Source of the DNA: Nocardioidaceae bacterium | GTDB taxonomy: Bacteria; Actinomycetota; Actinomycetes; Propionibacteriales; Nocardioidaceae | Direction: 5' to 3' | NCBI GenBank assembly: GCA_009780515.1 | Contig: WQZX01000013.1 | Span: 1-57,782 of the forward strand | Length of the DNA: 57,782 nt | Shown: piece by piece, positions 1-9,589 of the stretch | How positions within the stretch are numbered: the stretch's first letter is position 1 | Layout: each line of letters begins with the position of its first letter | Notes under the pieces: model-generated | The model's database searches: none | Told to the model about the DNA's origin: nothing | Seen by the model: only the letters and a program-made list of their open reading frames with translations | Position numbers and translations under genes: made by a program

Positions 1-84
1 CCCGAGCGAAGGGCGGCCGGCGTCGCGACTTCCCTCCCGAAAGGAGGGCTTGTGGTGGAGCGATCAATTCTCAAATGCTTTCAA

Positions 85-111
85 GCCCGGGATTCACGCT
101 GAATCCCGGGC
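85..111 (-). terminator. Hairpin downstream of the tRNA remnant
   Basis: A perfect inverted repeat with 12-bp arms (85-96 and 100-111) and a 3-nt loop. It occupies the same place relative to the tRNA remnant as the terminator hairpin at 9609-9643 does to the intact tRNA, but with a largely different stem sequence. There is no long T run, only TTGAAAGCATTTG after the stem on the minus strand. Confidence 0.55.
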
Positions 112-120
112 CTGGTCTGA

Positions 121-154
121 TAGCGGGGGCAGGGTTTGAACCTTCGACCTCTGG
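121..154 (-). pseudogene. 3' remnant of initiator tRNA
   Basis: On the minus strand this reads as the 3' third of tRNA-fMet: the 3' strand of the anticodon stem, variable loop, T-arm and acceptor 3' strand ending in CCCCCGCTA. Compared with the intact gene at 9649-9722 the T-stem has lost a pair (GAAGG opposite CCTGC instead of GCAGG opposite CCTGC). The sequence upstream of the anticodon stem is unrelated to a tRNA, so this cannot fold into a functional molecule. Confidence 0.75.
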
Positions 155-326
155 CTTGCTTCAGCCACCACGGAACGGCTTGGAGAACGGTGGATCTCCT
201 CGATTTACACGGGAAGACCCCATAGTCCACCTCGGAGTGTAACGGGTGGGCACGGGCCGGATCGGACCAGTAAGTGGCCGGTTTCTGTCAGGTGCCCCAA
301 TCCTGAACTCGCACCAAGTGGCGCTG

Positions 327-683
327 TCAGTGAAGCGGGAGATAGACGACCCGGTTCTCCCAGTCCTCCGGCTCGCTCGCGCCAGCGATCAGGATGAGCT
401 CGTCGATGATCACAGACCGCGGGACGGACTCCGGGATCTCGATGACGCCCGGCATGGGCAGTCCGGCCGCAACACGCTCGTAGGCGAAGTCCGCAAAGGT
501 CGAGACATCGTGGGTCACCACGATGCGCTCCTCGCGCGCAGCCCACTCCAGGACCTGCGGATCGTCGACCTCGCGTAGTCCGACTTCCTGCACGGCCACG
601 ATGTCGAGGTCCGGCTCGCGTCGCTTGAGCCCTGCCAGTGTCTTGTGATCGAAGTTCTCGTCAGCCAGGAGCTTGATCGTCAT
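327..683 (-). CDS. DUF5615 PIN-like protein (probable toxin)
   Basis: A 118-residue protein with the DUF5615 pattern: an N-terminal LLADENFD segment (Asp8, Glu9, Asn10) and a central VVTHDVSTF segment (Asp59). This is the compact PIN-like fold found in predicted RNase toxins paired with DUF433 proteins. The ATG at 683 overlaps the stop of the DUF433 gene (ATGA), so the two are translationally coupled. It lies inside the tRNA-bounded island, downstream of jetD. RNase activity and toxicity are inferred from the family; nothing here proves the pair is active. The region from 155 to 326 downstream of it shows no gene. Confidence 0.75.
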   Translation of the reverse strand: MTIKLLADENFDHKTLAGLKRREPDLDIVAVQEVGLREVDDPQVLEWAAREERIVVTHDVSTFADFAYERVAAGLPMPGVIEIPESVPRSVIIDELILIAGASEPEDWENRVVYLPLH

Positions 684-1009
684 GCGTCCGGGCGGGCGAG
701 GAGCCTTGCGCGGAGGCCCTCGGGCGGGAACCTCGTCTCGATCGCAGAGCGCTGCGCGGCGCGCTCGTCGGCTCGCCCCGCCAGGTAGTCATTGACGTCG
801 GCACGATGACGCATGCAGTAGGTGAAGATGGCGTAGATGTCGCCGAGCGAGACAGTCGGATACGACTCGTGAATTTCTTCGGGCGAGTCCCCTCGTTCGA
901 ACGCAGCGACGAGTGTGTCCAGAGGAACGCGTGTGCCGATCACGATGAGCCGACCAGCGGGGTCCCTGGTCAGCGGAACCGGCTCTGGCTCGATCGCTGC
1001 TGCGGTCAT
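680..1009 (-). CDS. DUF433 protein (probable antitoxin)
   Basis: A 109-residue protein whose centre (GTRVPLDTLVAAFERGDSPE followed by EIHESYPTVSLGDIYA) is typical of DUF433, a small helix-turn-helix-like domain usually encoded next to DUF5615 toxins. The start MTAAAIEPEP at 1009 is preferred; an in-frame start at 1054 would add a 15-residue Arg-rich stretch with no family support. It begins 63 bp after jetD ends on the same strand and overlaps the DUF5615 start by 4 bp, so it may be transcribed with the Wadjet operon. By analogy it would bind and neutralise the toxin and repress the promoter. Confidence 0.75.
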   Translation of the reverse strand: MTAAAIEPEPVPLTRDPAGRLIVIGTRVPLDTLVAAFERGDSPEEIHESYPTVSLGDIYAIFTYCMRHRADVNDYLAGRADERAAQRSAIETRFPPEGLRARLLARPDA

Positions 1010-1072
1010 CTCGATGCACCTCCGTTTCAAGCGTACCGGCGATGTCCTGCACAAGTGGCAGGGATTCGTCGC

Positions 1073-2422
1073 TCACTCTAGCGGCGAGTCCGCCGGCCAA
1101 GGTGCGGCGATCAGATCGTTCGCGAGCGTCTCCGCCATCGCCTCCTCCTCGATCGCAAGTCCGTGCGCGGCCATCACCTCGGCAAGCCTCGGGTCCCATG
1201 GCGTGGGGACCGGGCGTCCCTTGAGGGCAAGTGAAGGCACGTCGCCCTCGACAACGGTCAGGTAGTCCGTGGAGGTGTATCTCCACGGCTTCCAGCGAAC
1301 CCGCCGACGGAGGGCGTGCGCTATCTGCAGGCCGGGCCAGTCGAAGTCACCGTGGTAACGGCACCCGGCTCCGCGTCCGGTCAGGATTGCAAGGAGCTCC
1401 ACCACCGCAGTGCTGGGCTGGCCCCACGTGCAGATCAGTACCGGCGCAGACGCAACCGCATCTGAGCGGCCCCAAACCGAGGCGGCAACCTCGACGATCG
1501 CCGGGTTCTCGCAGACGTGGACGATCTGGTCGGTTGACAGCGCCTCGACACCGCCGGAACGGACCTGGTCGAGCGTCAGAATCAGAGGCATCCGGGCGGT
1601 GCGCATGGCTTCCAGCGCCGCCGCGCTCGCCTGCGCCGACGCCCCAGCCGGACCAGTCGCACCCGGAACCCCCAGGCACAGCACCGTCGACGCGACGTTG
1701 GACAGTACGACGCCAACCGCTGCCCACGCATCGCGGCTCGAGTGAGCGCCCGGCGCGAACGCAGCCTCGACGGCAGCAGCAGCCAATCGGCCGAGCGGAC
1801 GCGACATGTCGAGACCATGCGCGTCGCCAGTGAGCCGCCGCGCGAACACAGACAACGGCTCCCCTGCCGATGGCAGATCCGCCACGACCGCTGCGACCAG
1901 CTCCACGAGACGAGCGCCGACGTCGGGCTCGTAGGCAACCCCGGTCCGCGCGGCCTCCGCCCGCGCTGCTCGCTTGAGCCCACCCGTCGCGCAGAATCCC
2001 TCCCACCAGTCACCGAGTCCGGGGTGGTCGGCAACAGCGTCGCGAAGGCCGCCCGCAGCGTGGGCCCAGGCGGTGGCGGTGCGCTGCCGTTCCAGGGCTG
2101 GGTCGACGACGGGTCCGGTCAGCGTCTCGACGGCGTCGGCGAGCCCTGCTGGCCAAGGCCCGCGGCGCAGGATCGCCTCGACGTCGGCGAGCTCCACCCG
2201 CAGGGTCGCCCCCGGGCGTCGTGGCCGCCCGACCAGCCGCACCGCCGCGGCCCGCTGCGCGTCGGTCGGCTCGTCGAGCCTGACGACACCGGTCAGTGTC
2301 GTGCCGCGGGATGCGGTGATCCGGGAGCGCACCCGGGCCAGCAGCCAGGCCATCTCCGGAACGCCGAGGAGTCGCTCCAGCGCAGCCCTGTCGCCGCTCG
2401 CGATCTTCGGATCCATCGTCAT
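1073..2422 (-). CDS. jetD: Wadjet type II nuclease subunit JetD (TIGR02679, DUF2399 Toprim)
   Basis: A 449-residue protein, last of the four overlapping jet genes. The C-terminal third is a DUF2399/Toprim-like domain related to topoisomerase VI, with the expected acidic residues: Glu305 in VCENPAIV and Asp359/Asp361 in HGDFDWPG. In Wadjet systems JetD cleaves the plasmid after the SMC-type complex has extruded DNA loops on a closed circle. The ATG at 2422 overlaps the jetC stop (ATGA), which decides the start; a frame open further upstream encodes only low-complexity Arg-rich sequence antisense in character. Assignment to type II rests on the complete TIGR02677-02680-like gene set; cleavage activity is inferred. 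Confidence 0.9.
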   Translation of the reverse strand: MTMDPKIASGDRAALERLLGVPEMAWLLARVRSRITASRGTTLTGVVRLDEPTDAQRAAAVRLVGRPRRPGATLRVELADVEAILRRGPWPAGLADAVETLTGPVVDPALERQRTATAWAHAAGGLRDAVADHPGLGDWWEGFCATGGLKRAARAEAARTGVAYEPDVGARLVELVAAVVADLPSAGEPLSVFARRLTGDAHGLDMSRPLGRLAAAAVEAAFAPGAHSSRDAWAAVGVVLSNVASTVLCLGVPGATGPAGASAQASAAALEAMRTARMPLILTLDQVRSGGVEALSTDQIVHVCENPAIVEVAASVWGRSDAVASAPVLICTWGQPSTAVVELLAILTGRGAGCRYHGDFDWPGLQIAHALRRRVRWKPWRYTSTDYLTVVEGDVPSLALKGRPVPTPWDPRLAEVMAAHGLAIEEEAMAETLANDLIAAPWPADSPLE

Positions 2423-5400
2423 CCGAACAGTGCGTCGTCCGCCGCTGGCGAATCGTGTGCATCGCCGGCCCGAGCAGCCTCTTCGACCTCGGCGAGTCTG
2501 GTGCGGCGGGTGCCGTTCCACTGCCAGCGGGTGACGCCGACGGCATCGACTCCTTCGACCCGGGAGAGTTGGGCGATGGCGAGCCCGGGCACCTGTGGGT
2601 AACAGCCCCACTCCCGCTCGCTGGTCATCACGACGTCGAGGTCGAAGGTGGCAAGGAGTCCCAGTGCCTTCGCACGCGAGTCGTCGTCCACACCGGCGAA
2701 GGCCTCATCCAGCAGGATGAGGCGTGGTGCGTGCGGACTGGCGGAGTTGTAGTGCGACGAGGCGGCCGCGAAGAGCGGCACCGACATCGCCAGGACGCGC
2801 TCACCACCTGAGGCCGGTCCCGTGGCAGGGCGCCACTGGCCGTTCTGCCAGCGCTCGATGACGAAGGAGTGCCATTGCCGGTAGTCGAGCGCCTGCTCGA
2901 GGTGTTCGGCCCAGCCGCCGGTCGGGTCGGCCTCGCGAACCTCGGCAATGCGCGCCTGGAGGAATCCTCCGATCGCGGAACGGTCAGCAGCCGTCCAGGT
3001 GGCGTCGGAGCGGACCATCAGGCCACGTGCAGCAGCGAGCCCGGCCGGTCCGTCGCTCCGCTCCCGCCATCGGACGCGTAGCTGCATGCCAGTGGAGGTC
3101 TTGCGGGCGGCGAGCTCCGCGTTCATCCGGTCGATCTGTGCTTCGGCCGACAGCAGCAACTCGTGGAGCTCTCCGGCGACCTCGTTGACCAGGTGGTTCT
3201 CCAGTATCTCGCGCTCCTTGGCGCTGAGCAGCCGCTCACGTTGCTCCACGTCGTCACTCAGTCGTAGGGCGAGCCGGTCGATGTCAACCTCCTCGCTCAG
3301 GTAGCGCACACGGGCCACGACCACCTCCCCGCGCTGGTCGAGGAAGGAGGTGTGGCCGTGGCGGCTCATCTGGGTAGAGAGCTCCTGCGCTGCCGTCGAC
3401 ATCCGCTGCTGCGCCTGGCGCCAGGCGTCGTCGCTCTCCTCGACACTGTCGAGTTGCTGCTCGGCGCCCCGGGAGAAGGCGAGCGCGGCGGTGACGCTCC
3501 AATCGTCGTGCGCGTGCGGGTCGGGGACCTGGAGACCGGGCAGCGCGACGCGCAGCAGTCCGGTAGCAGCGAAGGCGCGTAGGTGATCGATGACCCGCTC
3601 ACGCTCGGTGGCCGCCTCCTCACGGCGGGTGCCGAGCTCGCGGACCTTCTCCTCCAGGCTGCCGCGACGACCTGCGGTGTCCACCTGTTCCCCGCTGATC
3701 CGTGTCAGCTCGGCTTCCACCTCCATGAGCGCGGCGGTGGTCTCACCGAGCCGCCGCTCCAACTCCGCGACCGACGCACCGACGGTGGCGCGGAGAGCAT
3801 CAGCCTGGGCTCGGAACCGCACAGCATCGGCGCTGGTCATGCGTGCGGTCTCGTCGCGCGCCCTCAGCATGGTGGTCGACTCAGCGGCCCGCTCGACGGC
3901 GGCCCCCCACGCGGCTTGTGCGTCCGCGACGCGTTGTGCCGCGGTGCGGCATTCGACCAGTGCCTCGGAGTACGTTCCGACCGCCACCAACCCTGCCTCC
4001 AGTGACTCCAGCGTCATGCCGGTGCCTAGATCGGCGGCAGCCTCGCGCAGGTCGGCGGCTGCCTCCTCGGCCACTGTCGTCGCCGTTCCCCACGCCGCCG
4101 CGGTCTGCACCACGGCAGCTTGGGAGACCTCCAGCTCGCGGCCAGCGCCAGCCACCCGCTCATGGGCCGACGCGAGGTCGCGCTCGGTCGCCGCGGGGTA
4201 TCCGGCGCGCTCGGCCACGACGTGCTTGGCTGCCTGCTCCAGCTCAGCGAGCAGGGCACGTGCGCGCCCCTGCACCGCGGCGAGTTCACTCTCTTCGGCA
4301 CGGAGCCGTTCGAGGGCCTCGCGCCGGCTCACCTCACGAGCGCCGGCTCCGACATACTCGGCCCGCTCCTTGGCCCAGGCGCCCCGGGCGGGACCGGCGC
4401 CCCAGCGTCCGGCCGAATCGATCCACAGCGCAGCCCCGGAGGCCTCTCCGACTCCCACACGTGCGAGCACCTCGGCCACGACCGGCGCAGGCACGGCGTC
4501 GTCCGGGCCGACGGCCGGTGCCAGGAGTGCTCTCAGCGATGTGCCCGCAGCAACCTCGGACCCGCCCGCTCCGAGCACGACGTCGCCGTCGACGGCGAGC
4601 CTGCCGTCCGGGAAGATCCAGGCGTCCAAGAGGCCCGCCGACTGCAGTGCAGCCTCAATCCCCGCCCGGTCGCTCGCGGAGACCCCGTCGGCGAAGTCGG
4701 TGAGCCTCCACAGCGGTGCGCCCGTGGCGCCCTCGCGTGCCGTCGGTGTGCGACCTGGTGCCGCGGGCGGCGTGGTGTCGTGGCCGGCCTCCAAGTCCGC
4801 GATCGCGGCCCGGATCTCACCGAGCTGCCCGTCGATACGGTCGATCTCGAGCTCTGCGGCGACCTTCCGTCGGCCCAGGTCGTCCAACGCGACCGACGCT
4901 GCCGACTCGACCTCTGAGCGGACCGGAGACTCCCCGTCCAGGCTGCGAGCCCAATCCGCAGCCACCTCGGCCAGCTCGTCCACTCCTGAGGCAAGAACCA
5001 CGACGGCGAGCCCGCTCAGATAACTGCGGACCTGGTCGCGGTAGCCGATGATCGCCGCCTCGAGCGCCGCCGAGGCCGACTGGGCCTGCTCGGCGCGGAG
5101 GGCGCCGGCGGCTTCGGCATCGTCGAGCGCGCGCCGCTCCCGCGCAGCCTCCGCCTCGGCGACGCGAACGCTGTCGGCGAGACGTCGCACCTGCCCGATC
5201 TGCTCCCGTCGGCGATCCAAGGCACGCCGGGCCGCCCGCTCGTCTCGAGATATCGACGGGTGGTCGGCTGCCAGGCCAGCGTCGACAGCGAGCCGGGCCG
5301 CGACCTGGTCATGCCGTTCCGCGGCCGCGCAAGCATCGTCGTGACGCCGAGAGGCCTCTGCTGCAGCCGCATCGTCCCGCTCGGCGCGGGCCTTGGCCTG

Positions 5401-6546
5401 TTGCACCTCGAGCGCTGCCTTGTTGGCAGCCGACTCCTGGTCGGTCGCGGCCTTCTCCGCTTGCTCCAGTCGGGCAGCGTCCTTCATCTCCGGGCTCTCC
5501 CGGAGCGCCTTCTCCTGCCCCAGCAGAGCCCCGTGCCGCTCCCCCGCGTCCTGCTTGTCCCGGTCGAGCCTGGCCTCGTCCTCCCGGGCCGAGGCCAGGT
5601 CATCCTCGGCAGTGCGCAGGTGGCGGCCCGCGTGCTCGAAGGCGGAATTGGCCAGCCGAACCCCGGTGGTGTGCCGCCGCGCCGCCACCTGCGCGTAGAC
5701 GCGATAGAGCCTGAGGAAGTCGTCGGCCGCCTTGAAGGTGTCTCGCGCATCGGCGATGCCAGCGCGCTCCTCCTCCAGAGAGCGGAAGGACTCGGCGACA
5801 TCAGCGACCACCGCTTGGTCGAGCGGCCCAAGGGCCTCGGTCAGGGCAGCGGAGAGCGCTCGCTCGTCGGGTCGCTTCGAGAGCTGCGGCTGGCGCAGCT
5901 GGATGAGAAGGTCAATGAGCGCGGCGTACCGCTCCTCGCCGAGGCGGAACAGCGCCTCGTCGACCGCCCGACGGTAGGCCTGTTGGCTGGGGTGGACGTG
6001 GCCGTTTCCAGCCAGCGCATCGCGCAATCGCGCATCAGTCAGCACGGTGCGGTTCGCATCCATCAGCCGGAGGTCGCCGATCCGTCGCGACGTGGTGAAC
6101 CACCATTGCTTGACGATGCCCCGGCCGGCGGCCGCCTTGAGACCGATGCCGAGCGTCAGGAAGTGCTCGATGCCGTCGGCGTCCACACGACCGAACTCGA
6201 TCCAGGAGTACCCGGTGCGCTCGGAGGAGGCGTGGGCACCGCCGAGGAGGAGGTTCCACTCCATCCGCTTCTTCGGGTCGGCATCAGGCTCGACACGCCG
6301 CGGCGCGATCGAGCCGTCGAGCAGGAACGGCAGCGTCAGGGCCAGCACCTTCGACTTGCCGGTGCCGTTGTTGCCGCGCAGCAGAAGCCGGCCGTCGTGG
6401 AACCAGAACTGCTCGTCGTCGTAGTAGAACAGGTCGACCAGGCCGATCCGGATCGGCTGCCACCGCTCGGTGGAGGGGTGAGGCAGCGCATCCGAGCCGG
6501 CCTTCTGTGGGAGGAGCCATGCCTGTGTGCCGTTCGGGCTGGTCAT
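2419..6546 (-). CDS. jetC: Wadjet type II SMC-like ATPase JetC (TIGR02680)
   Basis: A 1375-residue SMC/MukB-like ATPase. The Walker A motif GNNGTGKS is at residues 58-65. A long central region, rich in Glu/Ala/Arg heptads, should form two coiled-coil arms around a hinge. The signature SGGER starts at 1246 and the Walker B LILLDEAFAGVD is at 1276-1287. The motif order and length match the TIGR02680 family. With JetA and JetB it would form a DNA-loop-extruding motor that senses small circular DNA. The ATG at 6546 overlaps the jetB stop by 4 bp. The gene is intact. Confidence 0.93.
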   Translation of the reverse strand: MTSPNGTQAWLLPQKAGSDALPHPSTERWQPIRIGLVDLFYYDDEQFWFHDGRLLLRGNNGTGKSKVLALTLPFLLDGSIAPRRVEPDADPKKRMEWNLLLGGAHASSERTGYSWIEFGRVDADGIEHFLTLGIGLKAAAGRGIVKQWWFTTSRRIGDLRLMDANRTVLTDARLRDALAGNGHVHPSQQAYRRAVDEALFRLGEERYAALIDLLIQLRQPQLSKRPDERALSAALTEALGPLDQAVVADVAESFRSLEEERAGIADARDTFKAADDFLRLYRVYAQVAARRHTTGVRLANSAFEHAGRHLRTAEDDLASAREDEARLDRDKQDAGERHGALLGQEKALRESPEMKDAARLEQAEKAATDQESAANKAALEVQQAKARAERDDAAAAEASRRHDDACAAAERHDQVAARLAVDAGLAADHPSISRDERAARRALDRRREQIGQVRRLADSVRVAEAEAARERRALDDAEAAGALRAEQAQSASAALEAAIIGYRDQVRSYLSGLAVVVLASGVDELAEVAADWARSLDGESPVRSEVESAASVALDDLGRRKVAAELEIDRIDGQLGEIRAAIADLEAGHDTTPPAAPGRTPTAREGATGAPLWRLTDFADGVSASDRAGIEAALQSAGLLDAWIFPDGRLAVDGDVVLGAGGSEVAAGTSLRALLAPAVGPDDAVPAPVVAEVLARVGVGEASGAALWIDSAGRWGAGPARGAWAKERAEYVGAGAREVSRREALERLRAEESELAAVQGRARALLAELEQAAKHVVAERAGYPAATERDLASAHERVAGAGRELEVSQAAVVQTAAAWGTATTVAEEAAADLREAAADLGTGMTLESLEAGLVAVGTYSEALVECRTAAQRVADAQAAWGAAVERAAESTTMLRARDETARMTSADAVRFRAQADALRATVGASVAELERRLGETTAALMEVEAELTRISGEQVDTAGRRGSLEEKVRELGTRREEAATERERVIDHLRAFAATGLLRVALPGLQVPDPHAHDDWSVTAALAFSRGAEQQLDSVEESDDAWRQAQQRMSTAAQELSTQMSRHGHTSFLDQRGEVVVARVRYLSEEVDIDRLALRLSDDVEQRERLLSAKEREILENHLVNEVAGELHELLLSAEAQIDRMNAELAARKTSTGMQLRVRWRERSDGPAGLAAARGLMVRSDATWTAADRSAIGGFLQARIAEVREADPTGGWAEHLEQALDYRQWHSFVIERWQNGQWRPATGPASGGERVLAMSVPLFAAASSHYNSASPHAPRLILLDEAFAGVDDDSRAKALGLLATFDLDVVMTSEREWGCYPQVPGLAIAQLSRVEGVDAVGVTRWQWNGTRRTRLAEVEEAARAGDAHDSPAADDALFG

Positions 6547-7793
6547 CGTGCGTTCCTTTCAGCGATCGTCGGCGCTGCCAGGGCGAAGCGACGCAGCGCG
6601 GGCAGCGGACGCACGACGACCTCAGGTCCGATGCCCTCGACCCGGACGAGGCCGAGGCCCGCCAGCCGATCGAGCGCCTCGGCGACGATCGCGTTCTCGG
6701 CTCCTGGCTCACGGGTGGTCTTTCTCCAGTAGGAGGCGTTCTCCTTCGCCAGGGCCTTCACCCTCCGGCGCAGTGCGGTCACCTCCGTCGCCCCGCTGAC
6801 GGCCAGGTGCTCGGCGAGCAGGAGGGTGGCATGGCCGTCGGTGCCCTGCTCTGGCATGCGCACGTCGGTGAGTTGGTCGTCAGGGTCGACCATCGCGATC
6901 CCCTCGGCGCGCATCTCCGGCACGAGGCCAGTGGCCTCGGCGATCCGTCGGGTGACTGCGACGCGCTGGCCGCTGAGCAGGTAGTCGCGCTCGGAATCCG
7001 GCAGCTCGTCGTAGTAGAGGACCGGGTCGCACAGGAGCCGCCGTGTCACAGCCTGGCGCAGCCTCCGGTGGGCCTCGTCCTCGGTGTACGCCGGCGGCGG
7101 CTCGTGCAGAGCGGCCTCGATGTCCTCAATGGCGGGGCCCGGGCCGAGCGCCGTCCCGACGAGCCCTGGCCCGTGCTCGGTCGAGAGCATCGTGGCCAAC
7201 ACCCGGCGGTCGACGTCGTAGAGCGCGTCACCGCCGGACGACACGTAAGCGTCCTCGTCACCGGCCACGCGGACGAGCACGCCGTAGCCCAGCAGCAGCC
7301 GGATCGCGGCCACCAGGTCGGAGCGTTCCTCCCGGTTTCCAAGGGTGAACTCCACGCTCTCCAGGCCGGGCTGGCGCGCGGCGAGCACGATCTCGTCGGC
7401 CAGCCGACCCAACGAGACCTGCGGGTCGGAGCGATCCAGCACGGCGAGGCAGAGGCACAGCAGCACGTATCGGCGCCGGGTGAAACCGGGGTCGCCCTTG
7501 CGGGCGCGGGCCGGGTGTCGTCGTGCGATCGCGATCGCCGTCGGCCCGTGTGGCACATACGTGCTGAGCAGCCGAACCGTCTGCGACTCCACGACCAGCC
7601 GCCAGCCGGTCTCCCTCTCGAACCACTCCCGCAGCGCATCGGCATGGCGCCGCGCCAGCCGGAACAGCTCCGGCTCGGTGTGCGCGCGGAGCACCGGCTG
7701 CACGAGTAGCGCTCGCAGTGCCTTGGTCCGGCCCTCTGCCTCACGGTCCTCCAGCGCGCCAGAGATTCGGGGCGCGAGCTCCATGCGGCTCAC
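6543..7793 (-). CDS. jetB: Wadjet type II subunit JetB (TIGR02678, DUF2398)
   Basis: A 416-residue protein of the TIGR02678 type, mostly helical with winged-helix-like stretches (for example around LLLGYGVLVRVAGDEDAYV), equivalent to the kleisin-associated MukE-like subunit of condensin-type complexes. The start is a GTG at 7793 overlapping the jetA stop (GTGA); a Met three codons later is possible. Neighbours on both sides overlap it by 4 bp, so stoichiometric co-translation with JetA and JetC is likely. The assignment rests mainly on its fixed position between the JetA and JetC genes and on overall sequence character. Confidence 0.87.
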   Translation of the reverse strand: MSRMELAPRISGALEDREAEGRTKALRALLVQPVLRAHTEPELFRLARRHADALREWFERETGWRLVVESQTVRLLSTYVPHGPTAIAIARRHPARARKGDPGFTRRRYVLLCLCLAVLDRSDPQVSLGRLADEIVLAARQPGLESVEFTLGNREERSDLVAAIRLLLGYGVLVRVAGDEDAYVSSGGDALYDVDRRVLATMLSTEHGPGLVGTALGPGPAIEDIEAALHEPPPAYTEDEAHRRLRQAVTRRLLCDPVLYYDELPDSERDYLLSGQRVAVTRRIAEATGLVPEMRAEGIAMVDPDDQLTDVRMPEQGTDGHATLLLAEHLAVSGATEVTALRRRVKALAKENASYWRKTTREPGAENAIVAEALDRLAGLGLVRVEGIGPEVVVRPLPALRRFALAAPTIAERNAR

Positions 7794-9415
7794 CCGTACG
7801 CCTCCGAGAACTCATCAGCCTCATCGGTCGACTCCTCGACGGCCGAGGCGATGTCGACGAGGTGGTCGGGACCGGACAGTTCACCGTCGGTAGTGCGGAT
7901 CACCGCGACGTCGGCACCGGACACACGCCGCAGAGTGACGGTCAGCTCCCCGTCAGAGGTGTGCACCTGAGCTGTCTCGCCGCGCGGGCCCATCGCTGCC
8001 AGCGCATCGCCGAGCAAGCCGATGAAGAGCCGAAAGGCGTCCGGGTCGAGCTCGCCGAACGCCGACAGCGGCCGTGGCCCGTGGGTGAGGATCCGGCGAC
8101 GTGCCGCTGCTGTCTGCTCTGCCTCCTCCCGAGCCCGAGCCACCAGAAGTGCCTTCGCATCGCTGCGGTCGGCGACCCGGACCGCCTTGCCGCGCCGCTC
8201 GTAGGAGCCCGTGCGCCGAAGCTGCGGGCTGATCCGAACCGCCGGCGCCTCCGCCCACGGCGTGGCGTTGCCAAGATCAGCTGCCGCCCACGAGTCCTCG
8301 GTCTCGCCCGTCACGCTCAGGTGTCGGACCGGCGTGAGCCCGAATGCGGTGCGCCACAGCCGGTGCCTGTCACCGTCATCGTCAAGGTTGGCGAACCAGC
8401 GGGCCAAGGTGACGTAATCGTGCGTTCGGTCCGTACGTCCGCCCGCCTTGTCATGCAAGGAACGGACCACCGCGAGCAACGACGGGATCGCCGCCCGCGC
8501 GCGGGCACGCAGCAGTTTGGCCTCACTGTCGCGGCCCTGCGAGCTGACGAACCAGTCCGTCAGCCCCGACCACTGCCGCAGCCAGACGTCCCGGGCCGCG
8601 GCCGCGGCCGTCTCCGCCTCACCCGGCGCAGCGTCGGTAGCCTCGCGCTCGGCTGCGGTGATGGCCAGGAATTCCGCTCCCTCGGGAGGGATCGAGCCCA
8701 ACAGCTCCGCGATTGTCGCGCCACGCGTAAGCAGGTCGTGGATGAACCGCTCGAGGTACTCGATCAACTGCTCCTTGTAGGCCAGGAACGCCTCCACGTC
8801 GGCGTCGTGCAGATCGATCGTGCGCTGGATCGACCCCATGAATGCAACAGCGTTCTCGGCCAACTCCGCGAACCGCTCGCGAAGACTACGCAGCGCCTGA
8901 TGGGTCCGCGCGGCATCGGCCGGAACGCCCGCGTGGTGGTCGGCCACCGTGTCCCTCAGGTGGGTCAAGAGCACAACGATGTCCTCCAGAGCCACCGACT
9001 GCAGCGAGCCACGCGTGCCGAGGGCGGCGTCGTACTGAGCCAACGCCCGCTCGGCGGCCTCGCCGGGACGCGACATCTGGTAGAGCATCCTGCGTCGGTA
9101 GAAGTCCTCCAGCGCGGTCACCCGACTCGAGTCGGGGAACGCGAGGACGTTTCCCCAACTGGAGTCAGCCAGGCGCTCCAACGCGTCCGCGACGACCTGC
9201 GCCTCGATCGGTTCTCCGCCGGCACGCAGCACCTCAGTCACCTGTTCCGGACGGACGTGGACCGTGAACCTCTCCTTCTCTGCCATGAGCGCACGCATGA
9301 CGCGCCGATAGATCGGTGCGTTGGGTGCGCTGAGGTAGGCGAAGGGACCGTACGCGGCCCCGACGCCGTCACCCGAAGCGGCTGGCAAGTCCGTCACGGC
9401 AGCAGAGTCTTCCAT
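7790..9415 (-). CDS. jetA: Wadjet type II subunit JetA (TIGR02677, DUF2397)
   Basis: A 541-residue protein starting MEDSAAVTDLPAA, first gene of the jetABCD operon. It matches the TIGR02677/DUF2397 family, the kleisin-like subunit that bridges the SMC heads; the start of the domain is recognisable in AYGPFAYLSAPNAPIYRRVM. The frame is open to 9550, but the extra 45 residues are Arg/Pro-rich and unlike the family, so the ATG at 9415 is chosen. The promoter must lie in 9416-9589, between this gene and the repeat next to the tRNA. There the minus strand carries a short direct repeat, CCAGAAAC twice 11 bp apart. Confidence 0.87.
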   Translation of the reverse strand: MEDSAAVTDLPAASGDGVGAAYGPFAYLSAPNAPIYRRVMRALMAEKERFTVHVRPEQVTEVLRAGGEPIEAQVVADALERLADSSWGNVLAFPDSSRVTALEDFYRRRMLYQMSRPGEAAERALAQYDAALGTRGSLQSVALEDIVVLLTHLRDTVADHHAGVPADAARTHQALRSLRERFAELAENAVAFMGSIQRTIDLHDADVEAFLAYKEQLIEYLERFIHDLLTRGATIAELLGSIPPEGAEFLAITAAEREATDAAPGEAETAAAAARDVWLRQWSGLTDWFVSSQGRDSEAKLLRARARAAIPSLLAVVRSLHDKAGGRTDRTHDYVTLARWFANLDDDGDRHRLWRTAFGLTPVRHLSVTGETEDSWAAADLGNATPWAEAPAVRISPQLRRTGSYERRGKAVRVADRSDAKALLVARAREEAEQTAAARRRILTHGPRPLSAFGELDPDAFRLFIGLLGDALAAMGPRGETAQVHTSDGELTVTLRRVSGADVAVIRTTDGELSGPDHLVDIASAVEESTDEADEFSEAYG

Positions 9416-9589
9416 CGACACCCGACACAGATGCCGATTCTCGGCGCTGGGGCGCGGCTGACATCGTCGTTGAGGATTTGAACCCGAGTGAACTCGCCTC
9501 GGATCCGCATGCCCGCGGTCGGATTCGCGCGGAGAGCCGCGGCGTGTCATGGGGTCATCGCCCCGGTTTCTGGCCAGTTTCTGGCTGTT

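Larger units (their letters stand above)
61..154. repeat. Left copy of ~94-bp direct repeat flanking the Wadjet island (att-like)
   Basis: This stretch matches 9590-9682 in the same orientation. Both contain, in order, cgatcaa, tctcaaatgcttt, a perfect hairpin, tagcgggggcagg, the tRNA T-arm and the variable loop up to the 3' side of the anticodon stem. The match stops inside the tRNA, as is typical when an element integrates at the 3' end of a tRNA gene and leaves a partial tRNA at the distal end. That it is an attachment site is inferred; no integrase is seen. Confidence 0.75.

Noticed and set aside
1010..1054. A longer DUF433 protein starting at 1054
   Set aside because: The extra 15 residues are Arg/Cys-rich and unlike the family, and the ATG at 1009 gives a normal-length protein.
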